Below, piece by piece: positions 37,052 through 47,035 of a DNA stretch of 64,000 bases. Under the pieces are notes generated by a model. The model was not told the origin of the DNA. It did not search any database and saw only the letters and a program-made list of their open reading frames with translations. The first letter of the stretch is position 1; each line of letters starts with the position of its first letter. Source of the stretch: Streptomyces tuirus (GTDB taxonomy: Bacteria; Actinomycetota; Actinomycetes; Streptomycetales; Streptomycetaceae). Location of the stretch: NCBI GenBank assembly GCA_018195615.1, contig JAGTPG010000002.1, positions 124,001 to 188,000 of the forward strand, written 5' to 3'. The position numbers were made by a program, and so were the translations under genes.

Positions 37052-38986
37052 CTACCTCCGGGTGGGCGTCGTCGGGGGCGGGGTCGTCGGCAGCCATACG
37101 CGCATGGTCGAGGGACCGCGGTTGGCCCAGGAGTGGTAGGGGACGAGGGTGACGGCCGCGGGGTCGGTGGCCGCCGGGGAGTGTTCGTCGACCGGCCGGT
37201 ACGGCCATGCGGTGTCGGCCGGTGCGACGAGTTCACCGGGGGCGCGGACCGTGCCGTCCGGTCCGTCCTCCGGAACGGCGGACGGGTCCACGCGGATCGC
37301 GTCGACGTCACGGCCGTCCGGCAGATCCGCCGACTCCGCGCAGTACACGAGCGGTCCGCGCTGGACGGCCACGGTCCCTCGTGTGGCGTCGATGCGGGGG
37401 TCGGCGTGGATCCAGCGCGGGGTGACGGGCAGTTCGAGGCGGATCTCGTCGCCCGGCCGGAAGAGGCGGGTCAGCTGCGCCGTGCCGGGGGCGACCGTAC
37501 GGCGTTGCCCGTCCGGGTCGACCAGCCGGACGGTGACTCCCGCCGTCCACGCGGGGATCCGCAGCGAGAGTGTCCAGGGCCGGGCCGGTGACCGGCCGAT
37601 CCGAACGGCCACTGTCCCGCCGGACGGGTAGTCGGTACGGACCCGCAGTGCCACGCCCTGCCCGTCGGCCAGGGAGGTGGTGAGCTCCGCGTCGGCGTAC
37701 TGGTGCAGCTGTACGCCGTCGTCGTCCACCGTCGCCAGGTACGCGGGGAGTTGGGCGAGGGTGCGCGCCACATTGGTCGGGCAGCACGACACGGCGAACC
37801 AGGGGGCGCGCAGGCCCGAGTCGGCGCGCGGGCTGACACGGTCCGCGGGGGGCGCGATGCCCCGGTGGCGGCGGTGCAGGGTGTTGGCGTAGAAGAAGGA
37901 CCGGCCGTCCTCGGACGGGGAGGTGGCGACGACGTTGAACAGGGTCCGCTCGGCCAGGTCGGCGAAGCGCGGTTCGCCGGTGGCGAGGAGCAGCCGCCAG
38001 GCGAGCATCACCGAGGCGATGCCGGCGCAGGTCTCCGAGTAGGCGCGGTCGGGCGGCAGGACGAAGTCGTCGCCGAAGGACTCGTCGCGATGGTGCGAGC
38101 CCATGCCGCCGGTCAGATAGGTCCGCCGGGCGACGGTCGCCTCCCATTGGCGTACGGCCGCGGCGAGCAGGGCGTCGTCGCCGGTCTCCACGGCCACGTC
38201 GACGGCGCCGGCCGTGAGGTAGAGGGCGCGGACGGCGTGGCCGCGCAGCACCTCGGCCCGGCGGACGGGCAGGTCGTCCTGGTAGTAGGCGCGGCCGAAC
38301 TCCGCGTCGGCGAGCGCGCCGTGACCGCGTCGGTCGATGAACAGCGCGGCCTGGTCGAGGTAGCGCTGCTCTCCGGTCAGCCTGGCCAGTTCCACCAGGG
38401 CCGTCTCGATCTCCGGGTGCCCGCAGACGCCGGGGTTGCCGCCCGGGCCGAAGGCGGTGCAGACGTGGTCGGCGGCCCGGCGGGCGATCTTGGCCAGTTC
38501 GCCCTCGCCGCGGGCGCGGGACTGGGCGACGCCCGCCTGGACGAGGTGGCCGTGGCAGTAGAGTTCGTGGCCCCATTCGAGGTCGCTGTAGCGGGCCTGC
38601 TGTCCGGGGCGGCCGAAGGCGGTGTTCAGATAGCCGTCCGGGTGCTGGGCTGGGGTGATCATGTCGGTGAGCGCGGCGACTTCCCCGTCGTACGCGGCAC
38701 CCTGCCACGCCATGGCCTCCAGCAGCTTGTAGACCTCGGAGTCGGCGAACTCCCGGCCGCGCCGGTCCCGGTGGATCCGGCCCTCGGCGGCGGCCCGGAA
38801 GTTGCCGGTCCAGCCTTCGCGTTCCATCCAGTCGCGGCAGTGCGCGAGCGTCGCGGTCGCGTTGATGTGGCGGCGCCGGGCCCAGAAGCCTCCGGTGATC
38901 CTCACCTCGTCGAGGCCGAGCGGGCGCAGCCGGCCCCGGGTCGGTGCCACCGGCAGGACGAGCGAGCGTGCCGTGTTCTCCCTCAC
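37052..38986 (-). CDS. Cytoplasmic GH127 beta-L-arabinofuranosidase (HypBA1-like)
   Basis: 644 residues, no signal peptide, frame intact. The family motifs are clear: VRITGGFWARRR, YQDDLPVRR, FVLPPDRAYSETCAGIASVM (catalytic Glu and zinc Cys) and FAVSCCPTNVARTL (Cys-Cys with nucleophile). It would split imported beta-L-arabinobiose to arabinose. GTG 38986 is the likely start. The stop lies two bases before the GTG of the GH121-like gene, so they are co-translated. Together with the permeases upstream this reproduces the B. longum order. Confidence 0.9.
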   Translation of the reverse strand: MRENTARSLVLPVAPTRGRLRPLGLDEVRITGGFWARRRHINATATLAHCRDWMEREGWTGNFRAAAEGRIHRDRRGREFADSEVYKLLEAMAWQGAAYDGEVAALTDMITPAQHPDGYLNTAFGRPGQQARYSDLEWGHELYCHGHLVQAGVAQSRARGEGELAKIARRAADHVCTAFGPGGNPGVCGHPEIETALVELARLTGEQRYLDQAALFIDRRGHGALADAEFGRAYYQDDLPVRRAEVLRGHAVRALYLTAGAVDVAVETGDDALLAAAVRQWEATVARRTYLTGGMGSHHRDESFGDDFVLPPDRAYSETCAGIASVMLAWRLLLATGEPRFADLAERTLFNVVATSPSEDGRSFFYANTLHRRHRGIAPPADRVSPRADSGLRAPWFAVSCCPTNVARTLAQLPAYLATVDDDGVQLHQYADAELTTSLADGQGVALRVRTDYPSGGTVAVRIGRSPARPWTLSLRIPAWTAGVTVRLVDPDGQRRTVAPGTAQLTRLFRPGDEIRLELPVTPRWIHADPRIDATRGTVAVQRGPLVYCAESADLPDGRDVDAIRVDPSAVPEDGPDGTVRAPGELVAPADTAWPYRPVDEHSPAATDPAAVTLVPYHSWANRGPSTMRVWLPTTPPPTTPTRR

Positions 38987-39052
38987 CAGTTCATGCCTTC
39001 GGTACGTCCCTTCGGTTGTCCGTTGACGGTGATGCGGTGCCTCAGCCCTTGA

Positions 39053-39874
39053 TCAGCCCTTGAGCGCGCCGGACATGAAGCCCCTGATGTAGTGCCGTTG
39101 CAGGAGCAGGAAGAGCAGCAGGCAGGGCACGGCGAGGACCACGACGCCCGCCTCGGTGGCGCCGTAGTCGACGGCGCCCATGCTCTGCTGCCGCAGGTTG
39201 GCGACGGCCAGGGGCAGCGGTGCCTTCTCGCTGTCGGAGATGAGGATCAGTGGTGCGATGAAGTCGTTCCAGGCGGCGAGGAACGCGAAGAGCCCCACGG
39301 TGATCAGCCCTGGCCGGACCGCCGGCAGGAGCACACGCCGCAGCGCCCCGGCCGTGCCGCAGCCGTCGACGAGCGCCGACTCCTCCAGTTCGCGGGGCAC
39401 GGCCTCGAAGGAGATCCGCATCATGAAGGTGGCGAACGGCAGTTGGAACATGGCCAGCACCAGGCTCAGTCCGATCAGCGAGTTCTGCAGGTGGAGCCGG
39501 CCCAGCAGGACGTAGAGCGGGATGAGGAGCGTGGCGTACGGGACCATCAGGATGGCCAGCGTCAGCAGGAACAGCACGTTCCGGCCGGGGAAGTCGAAAC
39601 GGGCGAAGGCGTAGCCGCCGAGCAGGGACACCCCCAGGGTCAAGGCGACGGTCAGCGCCGAGACGATGGTGCTGTTGAGGAGGTAGCGCCACAGGCCCGC
39701 GTCGTAGTCGAGCAGCGTCCGGTAGTTGCCGAGGCCGTAGCCGGACGGCTGGGCGGTGCCCGGCTGGCCGCTGACCGACGCCCAGGCGTTCCACAGCAGG
39801 GGGAACAGGAAGATGACGGCGAGTCCTCCGGCGACGACGTAGTAGGGCGTCCTGCCGAGGGCGCGGGTGAGCAC
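39053..39874 (-). CDS. Sugar ABC transporter permease (MalG type)
   Basis: 273 residues, six membrane segments starting with YYVVAGGLAVIFLFPLLWNA. The EAA loop ELEESALVDGCGTAGALRRV is typical. GTG 39874 follows AAGGGA. It lies between MalF-type permease and GH127 genes in the presumed beta-L-arabinooligosaccharide operon. The frame is intact. Confidence 0.88.
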   Translation of the reverse strand: MLTRALGRTPYYVVAGGLAVIFLFPLLWNAWASVSGQPGTAQPSGYGLGNYRTLLDYDAGLWRYLLNSTIVSALTVALTLGVSLLGGYAFARFDFPGRNVLFLLTLAILMVPYATLLIPLYVLLGRLHLQNSLIGLSLVLAMFQLPFATFMMRISFEAVPRELEESALVDGCGTAGALRRVLLPAVRPGLITVGLFAFLAAWNDFIAPLILISDSEKAPLPLAVANLRQQSMGAVDYGATEAGVVVLAVPCLLLFLLLQRHYIRGFMSGALKG

Positions 39875-39902
39875 CGTGGTGTCCCTTCTTCCGAGGTGCG
39901 GC

Positions 39903-40855
39903 TCATGACTCGTCGGCCCGGCGCAGGCCGCGGAACTGCAGGGCGTTCAGCAGGAGCAGCGCGGCCAGCACGACGATCGACAGGGCGGCCGCGGTGCCGA
40001 GGTCCATCCGCTGGAAGGCCTCCCGGTAGATCAGCTGGACGACGGTTACGGTGCCGTTGTCCGGTCCGCCCTTGGTGAGGATGAAGAACTGGTCGAAGGC
40101 GAGCAGGGAGCCGGTCACGCACAGCAGCAGACACAGGGCCAGGGAGGGCCGTAGCAGCGGCAGGGTGATGGAGCGGAAGATCTGGCCGCGGCTCGCGCCG
40201 TCCGTCCGGGCCGCCTCGTACACCTCGTGGGGGATGCGCTGGAGGCCGACGAGCAGGATCAGCATGTAGAAGCCGGCGAACTTCCAGACGATGAGGAACA
40301 CCGTCGACAGCAGGGCCGAGGTCGGGGTGCCGAGGAAGGACACCGGGTCGTCCACGAGGCCGAGCTTTTCGAGCACGCGGCTGAGCGGGCCGGTGGTGGG
40401 ACTGTACAGGCCCCAGAAGAGCAGGGACGCGGAGGCCAGTCCGAGGGCGCTGGGCAGGAAGTAGACCGTGCGGAAGAAACCGGCTCCGGGCCGTGACTCC
40501 TGGACCAGCAGGGCGAGGCCGAGCGCCAGGGTGAGGAGCACGGCCGTGACGATGACGGTGTAGAGCAGGGTGAAGCGGATCGCCGGCCAGAACAGGGTGC
40601 CTTCGGCGATGTCGCTGTAGTTCTCGGGGGCGTTGACGCCGCGGTCTCCCGCCAGCAGCGGCCAGTCGCTGAGCGACATCTGCCCGACGAGCAGCAGGGG
40701 CACCAGGAAGAAGACGGCGACGAAGACGGCGGTGGGGCCGCGTAGGCCAGGCCCTTGGCCTTGCGGGACCGCCACCGGGGCGGGACGGGCCGGGTCGGTC
40801 GTCGTGGTGGAACTCGGGGCTCGGCGGCCGTTCGGTCGGGCGCCTTCACCTGCAT
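39903..40855 (-). CDS. Sugar ABC transporter permease (MalF type), one frame break
   Basis: About 317 residues. The cytoplasmic N-terminus is MQVKAPDRTAAEPRVPPRRP, then, after one missing base near 40740, GPTAVFVAVFFLVPLLLVGQ starts the membrane part. The EAA loop is VYEAARTDGASRGQIFRSIT. Start ATG 40855. As with the other importer no ATPase gene accompanies it, so a shared MsiK-type ATPase is likely (inference). Confidence 0.85.
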
Positions 40856-40894
40856 GGCTCTCCTCTGCCGTACGACGTGGGAGGGGCGGGGCGC

Positions 40895-42208
40895 TCAGTC
40901 GGCCAGTGAGGCGGTGACCGCCTCGTTGTCCTTCGCGACGGACGTCCCGTCGCCGAAGACGGCGTTGCGCATCAGGGTCAGCCAGGGACCGTTGGGGTCG
41001 TTGAAGGTCTGGCCGAACTTCAGCGCGTACGGGGTGCGGCCGTGGGCGACGAGTTCGTTGATGGTCACCAGTCGCGGGTCGGCCTGGGAGTGCTTGTTGG
41101 ACGCGAGGTCGGTGCGGGCCACGACGTCCTTGTGGGCTGCGACGACGTCGACCTGGGCCTTGTCGCCCAGGGACCAGGCGAGGAAGTTCCAGGCCTGGTC
41201 GGCCGATTCACTGGTGGCGGAGATGCCGATGGCGTCTCCGCCGACGAAGGTGGACTTGCCGCCGTCGGGTCCGGGGATGGGGGCGACGCCGAGGTCGAGG
41301 TCCTTGGGCATCAGCCCGAGGGTGGTGGACGGCATGGGCATCACGCCGACCTTGCCCTTGGGGAAGACGCCGGTCCAGGTCGTGCCGGTCTCCTCGCGTG
41401 CGCCGGGGGCCACGATGCCGTCCCGTACCCAGCCGCGGTAGGTGTCGTAGACCTTCTTCGCGGTGCCGGAGGCGAGGTCGGCCTCGGTGCCCTCCTTGTT
41501 GAGGACGTCGTCGCCCGCGGCCCAGACGGACGGCCACCAGGTGAAGACGCCGCAGCCGCCGCAGTTGCCGCCGAAGAAGGTGCCGTCGACGCCGCCGCCC
41601 AGCGCGTCGACGGCCCGCGCCTGCCGGTCCCAGTCGCGCAGGGTGGCGGGCGGCTTGTCGGGGTCGAGCTTCGCCTTCCGGTAGAGCTCCTTGTTGTAGA
41701 AGAGCACCGACAGGTCGAGGGTGTGCGGGACCACGTACTTCTTGTCCTCGAACGTGCCGGCCTTGATGTGGGACTGGGCGAGGTGCTCGGCGAAGGGCAG
41801 GGCGTCGACGCGTTCGGTGATGTCGGCGAAGAGGCCGCTGGAGGTGTAGTTGGGCACGAACACGACGTCGGAGGCGAACAGGTCGGGCAGGTCGCGGGAT
41901 CCGGCGGCGGCGCCGACCTTGGCCTGGTAGTCGTCGGTGGGCACGACGGTCAGCTCGATCTTGTTCTGGTGGCTCGCGTTGTACGCCTCGACCAGGGCCT
42001 CGCTCTGCGGCCGGGTCGCCGCACGCGTCCACATCGTCAGCTTGGTGCCGTCGTCGACACCGGTGGCGGTCGCCGCCTTGTCCCCTCCCCCGCCGGAACC
42101 GCCGTCCCCCGAGCCGCACGCCGTGACCAGGCTCGCGGTGGCGAGCAGCGCGACGGCTGTGGTGACGAGGCGGTGTATGTGTCCACGCTGTCCGGCCGTG
42201 CTCCCCAT
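40895..42208 (-). CDS. Sugar ABC transporter solute-binding lipoprotein
   Basis: 437-residue family 1 binding protein. Signal peptide ends in lipobox LVTAC (Cys ~26); mature part KLTMWTRAATRPQSEALVEA, DLPDLFASDVVFVPNY and VLFYNKELYRKAKLDPD. An odd feature is GGNCGGCGVFTWW at about residue 200, with two cysteines close together, possibly a disulphide by the ligand cleft. By locus context the ligand is a beta-L-arabinooligosaccharide such as arabinobiose. AAGGGG precedes ATG 42208. Confidence 0.87.
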   Translation of the reverse strand: MGSTAGQRGHIHRLVTTAVALLATASLVTACGSGDGGSGGGGDKAATATGVDDGTKLTMWTRAATRPQSEALVEAYNASHQNKIELTVVPTDDYQAKVGAAAGSRDLPDLFASDVVFVPNYTSSGLFADITERVDALPFAEHLAQSHIKAGTFEDKKYVVPHTLDLSVLFYNKELYRKAKLDPDKPPATLRDWDRQARAVDALGGGVDGTFFGGNCGGCGVFTWWPSVWAAGDDVLNKEGTEADLASGTAKKVYDTYRGWVRDGIVAPGAREETGTTWTGVFPKGKVGVMPMPSTTLGLMPKDLDLGVAPIPGPDGGKSTFVGGDAIGISATSESADQAWNFLAWSLGDKAQVDVVAAHKDVVARTDLASNKHSQADPRLVTINELVAHGRTPYALKFGQTFNDPNGPWLTLMRNAVFGDGTSVAKDNEAVTASLAD

Positions 42209-42301
42209 GGTCGATTCCCCTTGTGTCGCGGCGGGCCGTGCGGGGCCCGCCGGTCGGGACGATGGATGTGGTGGCACTGAGCTGAGCGACGGAAACGAGC
42301 C

Positions 42302-42387
42302 GAAAAGGCTTTCTGAGACGCTAAGGACGCCTCCCACGGCCCGTCAATCCCCTTGCGTGAAGCGGTTTCTGAGGTCGAGTCGAAACC
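42302..42387. promoter_or_regulatory. Candidate LacI operators between divergent genes
   Basis: GAAAAGGCTTTC (42302-42313) is an imperfect LacI-type palindrome on the binding-protein side. GGTTTC (42364-42369) and GAAACC (42382-42387) form an inverted repeat nearer the regulator. These are the best operator candidates in the 266-base gap; the remainder shows no gene. Confidence 0.45.
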
Positions 42388-42474
42388 CGGACGAGGGCGG
42401 GGCCGAAAATTCTCGCGTACTGTTTGCGGTGCCCTCGACGGCGCCGGCAGGCGACGTGAGACAGGAGATGACGC

Positions 42475-43502
42475 ATGGCACAGGCCACCGGTCCCTCGCG
42501 TTCCCAGCCCGCCACGCTCAGCGATGTCGCCCGGCTGGCGGGCGTGTCGATCGCCACGGCGTCCAAGGCCCTCAACGGCCGCAGCCAGGTGCGGGCGGAG
42601 ACCCGGGAGCGGGTGATCGAGGCGGCCGAGCGGCTAGCGTTCCGGCCGAACCAGGTGGCCCGGGGGCTCCTGGCCGGAGGACGGGCACTGTCGGTCTGCT
42701 CACCAGCGATCTGGAGGGCCGGTTCAGCATCCCGATACTGATGGGCGCCGAGGACGCCTTCGGAGCGGGCGAGGTCGCGGTGTTCCTGTGCGACGCCCGA
42801 GGGGACGCGATCCGCGAGCAGCACCATGTGCGCGCGCTGCTCGGCCGCCGCGTGGACGGCCTCATCGTGGTCGGCAGCCGGACCGATCCGCGTCCGTCCC
42901 TGGGCCGGGAACTGCCGGTGCCCGTCGTGTACGCGTACGCGCCGTCGGAGGATCCGGAGGATCTGTCCATCGTCCCGGACAGCGTCGGGGCGGGCCGTAT
43001 CGCGGTGGAGCATCTGCTGGCCTGCGGCCGTACGCGGATCGCGCACATCACCGGTGACCCGGGGTACGCCGCGGCGCGGGAGCGGGCCGAGGGTGCCCGG
43101 GCCGCGCTCGCCGCCGGCGGCCTCGGCCTGGTGGGCGAGCCGCGGTTCGGGGCGTGGTCGGAGGGCTGGGGGCGGGCGGCCACCGCGATGCTGCTCGACC
43201 AGCACCCGGACGTGGACGCGGTGCTGTGCGGCAGCGACCAGATCGCCCGGGGCGTCATGGACGTGCTGCGCGAGCGCGGCCACCGGGTGCCGGAGGACGT
43301 GGCGGTGATGGGCTTCGACAACTGGCGGGTGCTGACGTCGGCGTCCCGGCCACCGCTGACCAGTGTCGACATGAACCTCGAGCAGGTCGGGCGGGCTGCC
43401 GCGCACGCCTTGTTCACGGCGATCTCCGGCGCGCGTCGCTCGGGTGTCGAGGCGCTGCCCTGCCGGGTGGTGATCAGGGGATCGACGGTGCCGCTGTCCT
43501 GA
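42475..43502 (+). CDS. LacI-family regulator of the arabinooligosaccharide locus, one frame break
   Basis: About 342 residues. The LacI helix-turn-helix and hinge (LSDVARLAGVSIATASKALN, RPNQVARGLLAGG) lead, after a missing base near 42685, into the periplasmic-binding-like sensor (TGTVGLLTSDLEGRFSIPIL, RRVDGLIVVGSRTD, VMGFDNWRVLTSASRPPLTS). Transcribed divergently from the binding-protein operon, so it most likely represses it until an arabinose-containing ligand binds. Confidence 0.88.
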
Positions 43503-43510
43503 GCCGGTGC

Positions 43511-44747
43511 CTATGAGGCGAGTCGGTCGAGTGTGGCGAGGACGGGCGCCACGCCGTCCTCCTCGGCCAGGCGGCGTGCCAGGACCTGGGCACGGTTGCG
43601 GTGGGCGGGTTCGGTCACGGCCCGCCGCAGGGCGGGGGTGAGTGCCTCGGCGGTGAGGCGGCGCAGCGGGACGGCGCGGGGGGCGGCGCCCAGCGCGACG
43701 AGACGGGCCGCCCAGAAACCGGCGTCGAACTGCACGGGCACCGGAACGGAGGGGACACCCGCGCGCAGAACGGCGCCGGTGGTGCCGGCTCCGGCGTGGT
43801 GGACCACGGCGGCCGTACGGGGAAACAGCAGCGCGTGCGGCACGTCCCCGACCGTGATCATGTCGTCGTCACGGGCGCCGAGGCCGGCCCACCCCTGCTG
43901 GATGACGCCCCGCAGTCCTGCCGCGCGCAGGGCTCGCACGATCTCGGCGCTGAGCCGCTCCGGGTCCGGCACGGTGGCGCTGCCCAGGCCGACGAAGACC
44001 GGGGCGGGCCGGCGGCGAGGAAGTCCTCCAGCTCCGCCGGCAGCGTGCGGGTGTCGTACGGCCACCAGTACCCGGCGATCTCCAGCCCGGGCCGCCAGTC
44101 CCGGGGCGGGGCACCACCAGTTCGCTGAAGCCGTGCAGCACGGGCCACCGGGCTCGCTCGTGGGCCCGGCGGCTCACGGACGCGCGGCGCGGGCCATCCC
44201 GTGCCGGGTGCGCAGTCCGCGCAGGGCCCGGGTGAAGACCTGGTCGACGGCGGCGGTGACGGTCAGGCCGCCGAGGCGGTTGCCCAGGCTGCCGAGCGAG
44301 CGTCCGCCGAGCATGGGGGCCCCGAACTCGCCCGTCGGATGCTGGGGTTGGAGGAACAGGCCGAGGCTGGGCAGTCTCAGCCCGTCCCGATAGCGCGGGC
44401 CAGGGGTGCCACGGCACCGGCGGCCAGGACGGCGTCCGCGCCGCGGGCCGCCTGGACCAGGGAGTCGGTCATCTCCTCGGCCGCGGACCGTGCCATCACC
44501 ACCGCGCGCAGCAGCTTGCCGGGCCTGTGGTGCTGGCGTGCAGTGAGCGGCCGCGGTCGGAGCGCAACACGGCGTGCGGGTCGACCGGGGCCGGGTGGAA
44601 GCGCACCCCGGATCCGGCGGCCAGCGGTTCGAACAGGCCGTGGGTGACGAGCGTGACCTCGTGCCCGCTCCGCGCCAGCCCCGCGCCCAGACCGGTGTAC
44701 GGCGCGACGTCGCCGCGCGACCCCGCCGTCATGATCACCACCCGCAT
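43511..44747 (-). CDS. UDP-glycosyltransferase (macrolide/sterol type), frame broken
   Basis: About 412-residue GT1 enzyme. The N-terminus MRVVIMTAGSRGDVAPYTGL is diagnostic. The C-terminal domain has PAPVFVGLGSATVPDPERL and the sugar-nucleotide motif AAVVHHAGAGTTGAVLRAGV with PVQFDAGFWAARL. At least four single-base breaks fall between about 44530 and 44000. The acceptor is unknown: members glucosylate macrolides, sterols or other lipophilic compounds. It converges with the LacI gene eight bases away. No biosynthetic cluster surrounds it, so a detoxifying role is possible. Confidence 0.8.
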
Positions 44748-44851
44748 GGCTCCCAGTGTGGACCGGCCGGGCGGGCGACACGCCGTGTTCGGCGGCAGGC
44801 GGACGAGAATCGCCGGTGCGGGGATGGCCCGCCGGGACTGTTCGCGTGGGT

Positions 44852-46342
44852 TCAGATGCCCGGGCCGGAGTCCAGGGCTTCGAGGAGGCCGGTGGCGGCC
44901 TGGCGCAGTCGTGGGGAGGGGTTGGCGGTGAGAGCGGCCAGCCCGGCGCGTGCGTGCTCGCTGTCCGGCGGCAGTGACCCGTTGGCCTCCACCCAGCGTT
45001 CGAGACCGAGGACGGCTTCGTAGCGGACTGCCTCGTGCGGGTCGTCCAGGCTCCGGACGAAGCGTCGTACGTCATGCCGGGCCTGGCCGTCGGACGCGTC
45101 GTCGCCGTCGAGCAGGGACAGCGCGGCGGCTCTGACCTCGCCGGCCGGGGAGTCGTCAGCGAGGCGCCGTACGTCGGGGAGCGCCTGGGTGAGGCCGTGG
45201 AGCGCGTCGCGGGTGCGCCAGGTGTGCTGGGGGTCGGCTTCCAGGTGCGCGACCAGCGCCCAGGCCACGGAGTGGCGTTCCAGGGCCGGAGTCCGTTCTC
45301 GACCAGTGCCTCCAGTCCGTCGAGCGCGCCCGCGCGGAGGTCGTCGTCGGGGTCGTCCAGGAGGGGCAGCAGGAGCCACACCGCGTCCCATCGGCCGCCG
45401 GCCCCGATGGCCGTGGCGGTGGCGGCCCGGGTGTGGACGGTGGTCGTCTCGTCGGTGAGGGCCGCACGCAGGTGTGCGGCGGCCGTACCGGTGTCCACGC
45501 CGCCCAGGGCGTGCGCGGCCGACGGCCCGGCGACGGGGTCGCGCAGCCATCGTGCCGCGGGTTCCGTCAACCGCTCGTCGCCCCGTCTGCCGACGCCGCG
45601 CAGCAGCCGAGCGGCGACCTCGGGGTCCTCCTCGGTGCGCAGGGCGGCGGCCAGCTTGTCCTGGACCTGCTGTTGTTCCACGGGGAGCAACCGCCGGGCG
45701 ACTTCGATCCGTACCTCTGGCGACGGGTCGTGCAGGCCGGTGAGAAGGGAGTCGAGGAGGTGTTCGGTGCAGCGCTCCGGCAGCCACTCCAGGGTCCGCG
45801 CGCGGGCCGTGCCCGTGCCCTGGCGGGCGGTGCGGATCACCTCCGACCGCACGACCTCGTCGTCCTTGCACCGGTGGAGCAGGCTTCGGGCCCGCCCCCA
45901 CACCGCCGGATCGGGGTCACCGAGGAGGCCGGCCAGGGTCGCGGGAGCCCCGGGCACGCCCAGTGCGGCAAGGCCGTCCAGGGCGTTGATCCGCACATGG
46001 TGGGCCGGGTCGGACAGCAGCCGGCGAAGGCCTCGGTGACCGCGGGCCCCTGGAGTCTCAGTCGGGTGGCGGCGGCCGAAGCCCGGCGCCGCACGTGAGC
46101 GTCCGGATCCGCCATCAGGCCGGGCAGTACCTCGCCGCCGGCCTCCGGGACCCCAGTCGGCCGAGGACCAGGGCGACGGCCGCGCGCACCGACGGCGCGG
46201 GGTCGCCGGCCGCTTCGATGAGCACGCGGACGTATCCCGCCCCGCCCGTCCTCCCCAGCCCTTTCACGGCCGCCGTGCGCCGCTCGGGATCAGGCTCCGC
46301 CAACTCCCGCAGGAAATGAGCGATCTGATGGTCCGTCCCCAT
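44852..46342 (-). CDS. HEAT-repeat protein, frame broken
   Basis: About 497 residues made of HEAT/PBS-lyase-like helical repeats from end to end (VKGLGRTGGAGYVRVLIEAA, LADPDAHVRRRASAAATRLR-like units, INALDGLAALGVPGAPATLA, ARRLLPVEQQQVQDKLAAAL). GGAGG precedes ATG 46342. Breaks lie near 46135, 46020 and 45290. No catalytic motif is visible. A scaffold or protein-interaction role is inferred from fold alone. Gap 44748-44851 is empty. Confidence 0.78.
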
Positions 46343-46428
46343 GGACACCTCCGGGGACGTAGACCGCCGAGCGGCACGAAGGTTGCCCGGTGCGCGCCAC
46401 CGGCTCACCGAGCCTTCGGGCGCCGCCG

Positions 46429-46827
46429 TCACGTGCCGGGCCGGGTGCCGATCTGCATGCCCGGGCGGCGACGGTGGACGGTGACGTAGGACAAGCCGTC
46501 GCTGCCGGCGACGAGACCGCGGGCGCTGCCGTGCGGCAGCCAGACGAGACTGCCGGGGCCCAGTGGCTGCGGGTCCGCCGCCGGGCCGAGGGAGCCGTCG
46601 CCGGCTACGACCAGGAGGAGGACATCGAGGTCGGGCTCGGTATGCGGGTCGATGCGCCCGCCGGGCGGGATGCGGATGAGGTTGGCGTCCAGTTGCCGCC
46701 CTGGCTCGGACAGCCGCCACAGCGCACCCGCCGATACGGAGTCGGCAGCGCTGAGCGACTCGGTGTTGCACAGGACCCGCGGTACGGGGGCGCCGGCCGG
46801 GTCGGAGGGTGTCTCTGCTTCAGTCAT
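46429..46827 (-). CDS. Cupin-domain protein
   Basis: 132 residues with one cupin barrel: LIRIPPGGRIDPHTEPDLDV, VVAGDGSLG and LVWLPHGSARGLVAGSDGL. The first metal motif keeps one His and two acidic residues, the second keeps PHGS. Metal binding is possible but incomplete. ATG 46827 is preferred to the upstream codon at 46848. No functional partner is obvious. Confidence 0.75.
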   Translation of the reverse strand: MTEAETPSDPAGAPVPRVLCNTESLSAADSVSAGALWRLSEPGRQLDANLIRIPPGGRIDPHTEPDLDVLLLVVAGDGSLGPAADPQPLGPGSLVWLPHGSARGLVAGSDGLSYVTVHRRRPGMQIGTRPGT

Positions 46828-46839
46828 CGGTTGGCCACC

Positions 46840-47028
46840 ATGCCACACGTGCCGCCGCTGCCGCCGTCACGTCCCTGTGGCTCGGCTCGGGATCGTTCCG
46901 ACCGGGTCCTGGTCGGCGAGGACCTGCCGCGCCGGCGCGCCCACCTGCTCTGCGCGGCCACCGAGGGGGTCGAGGTCCTCGCTCTCCTCTCCCTGGGCAT
47001 CGACATCATCGACATCGGGAAGAGGTGA
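46840..47028 (+). CDS. Possible short ORF of unknown function
   Basis: A 62-codon plus-strand frame ends LLCAATEGVEVLALLSLGIDIIDIGKR. The last third looks coding, but the start is uncertain, there is no ribosome site and no family is recognised. It may be a fragment. It occupies most of the gap between the cupin and DoxX genes. Confidence 0.25.
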   Translation: MPHVPPLPPSRPCGSARDRSDRVLVGEDLPRRRAHLLCAATEGVEVLALLSLGIDIIDIGKR

Positions 47029-47035
47029 CCGGCGT

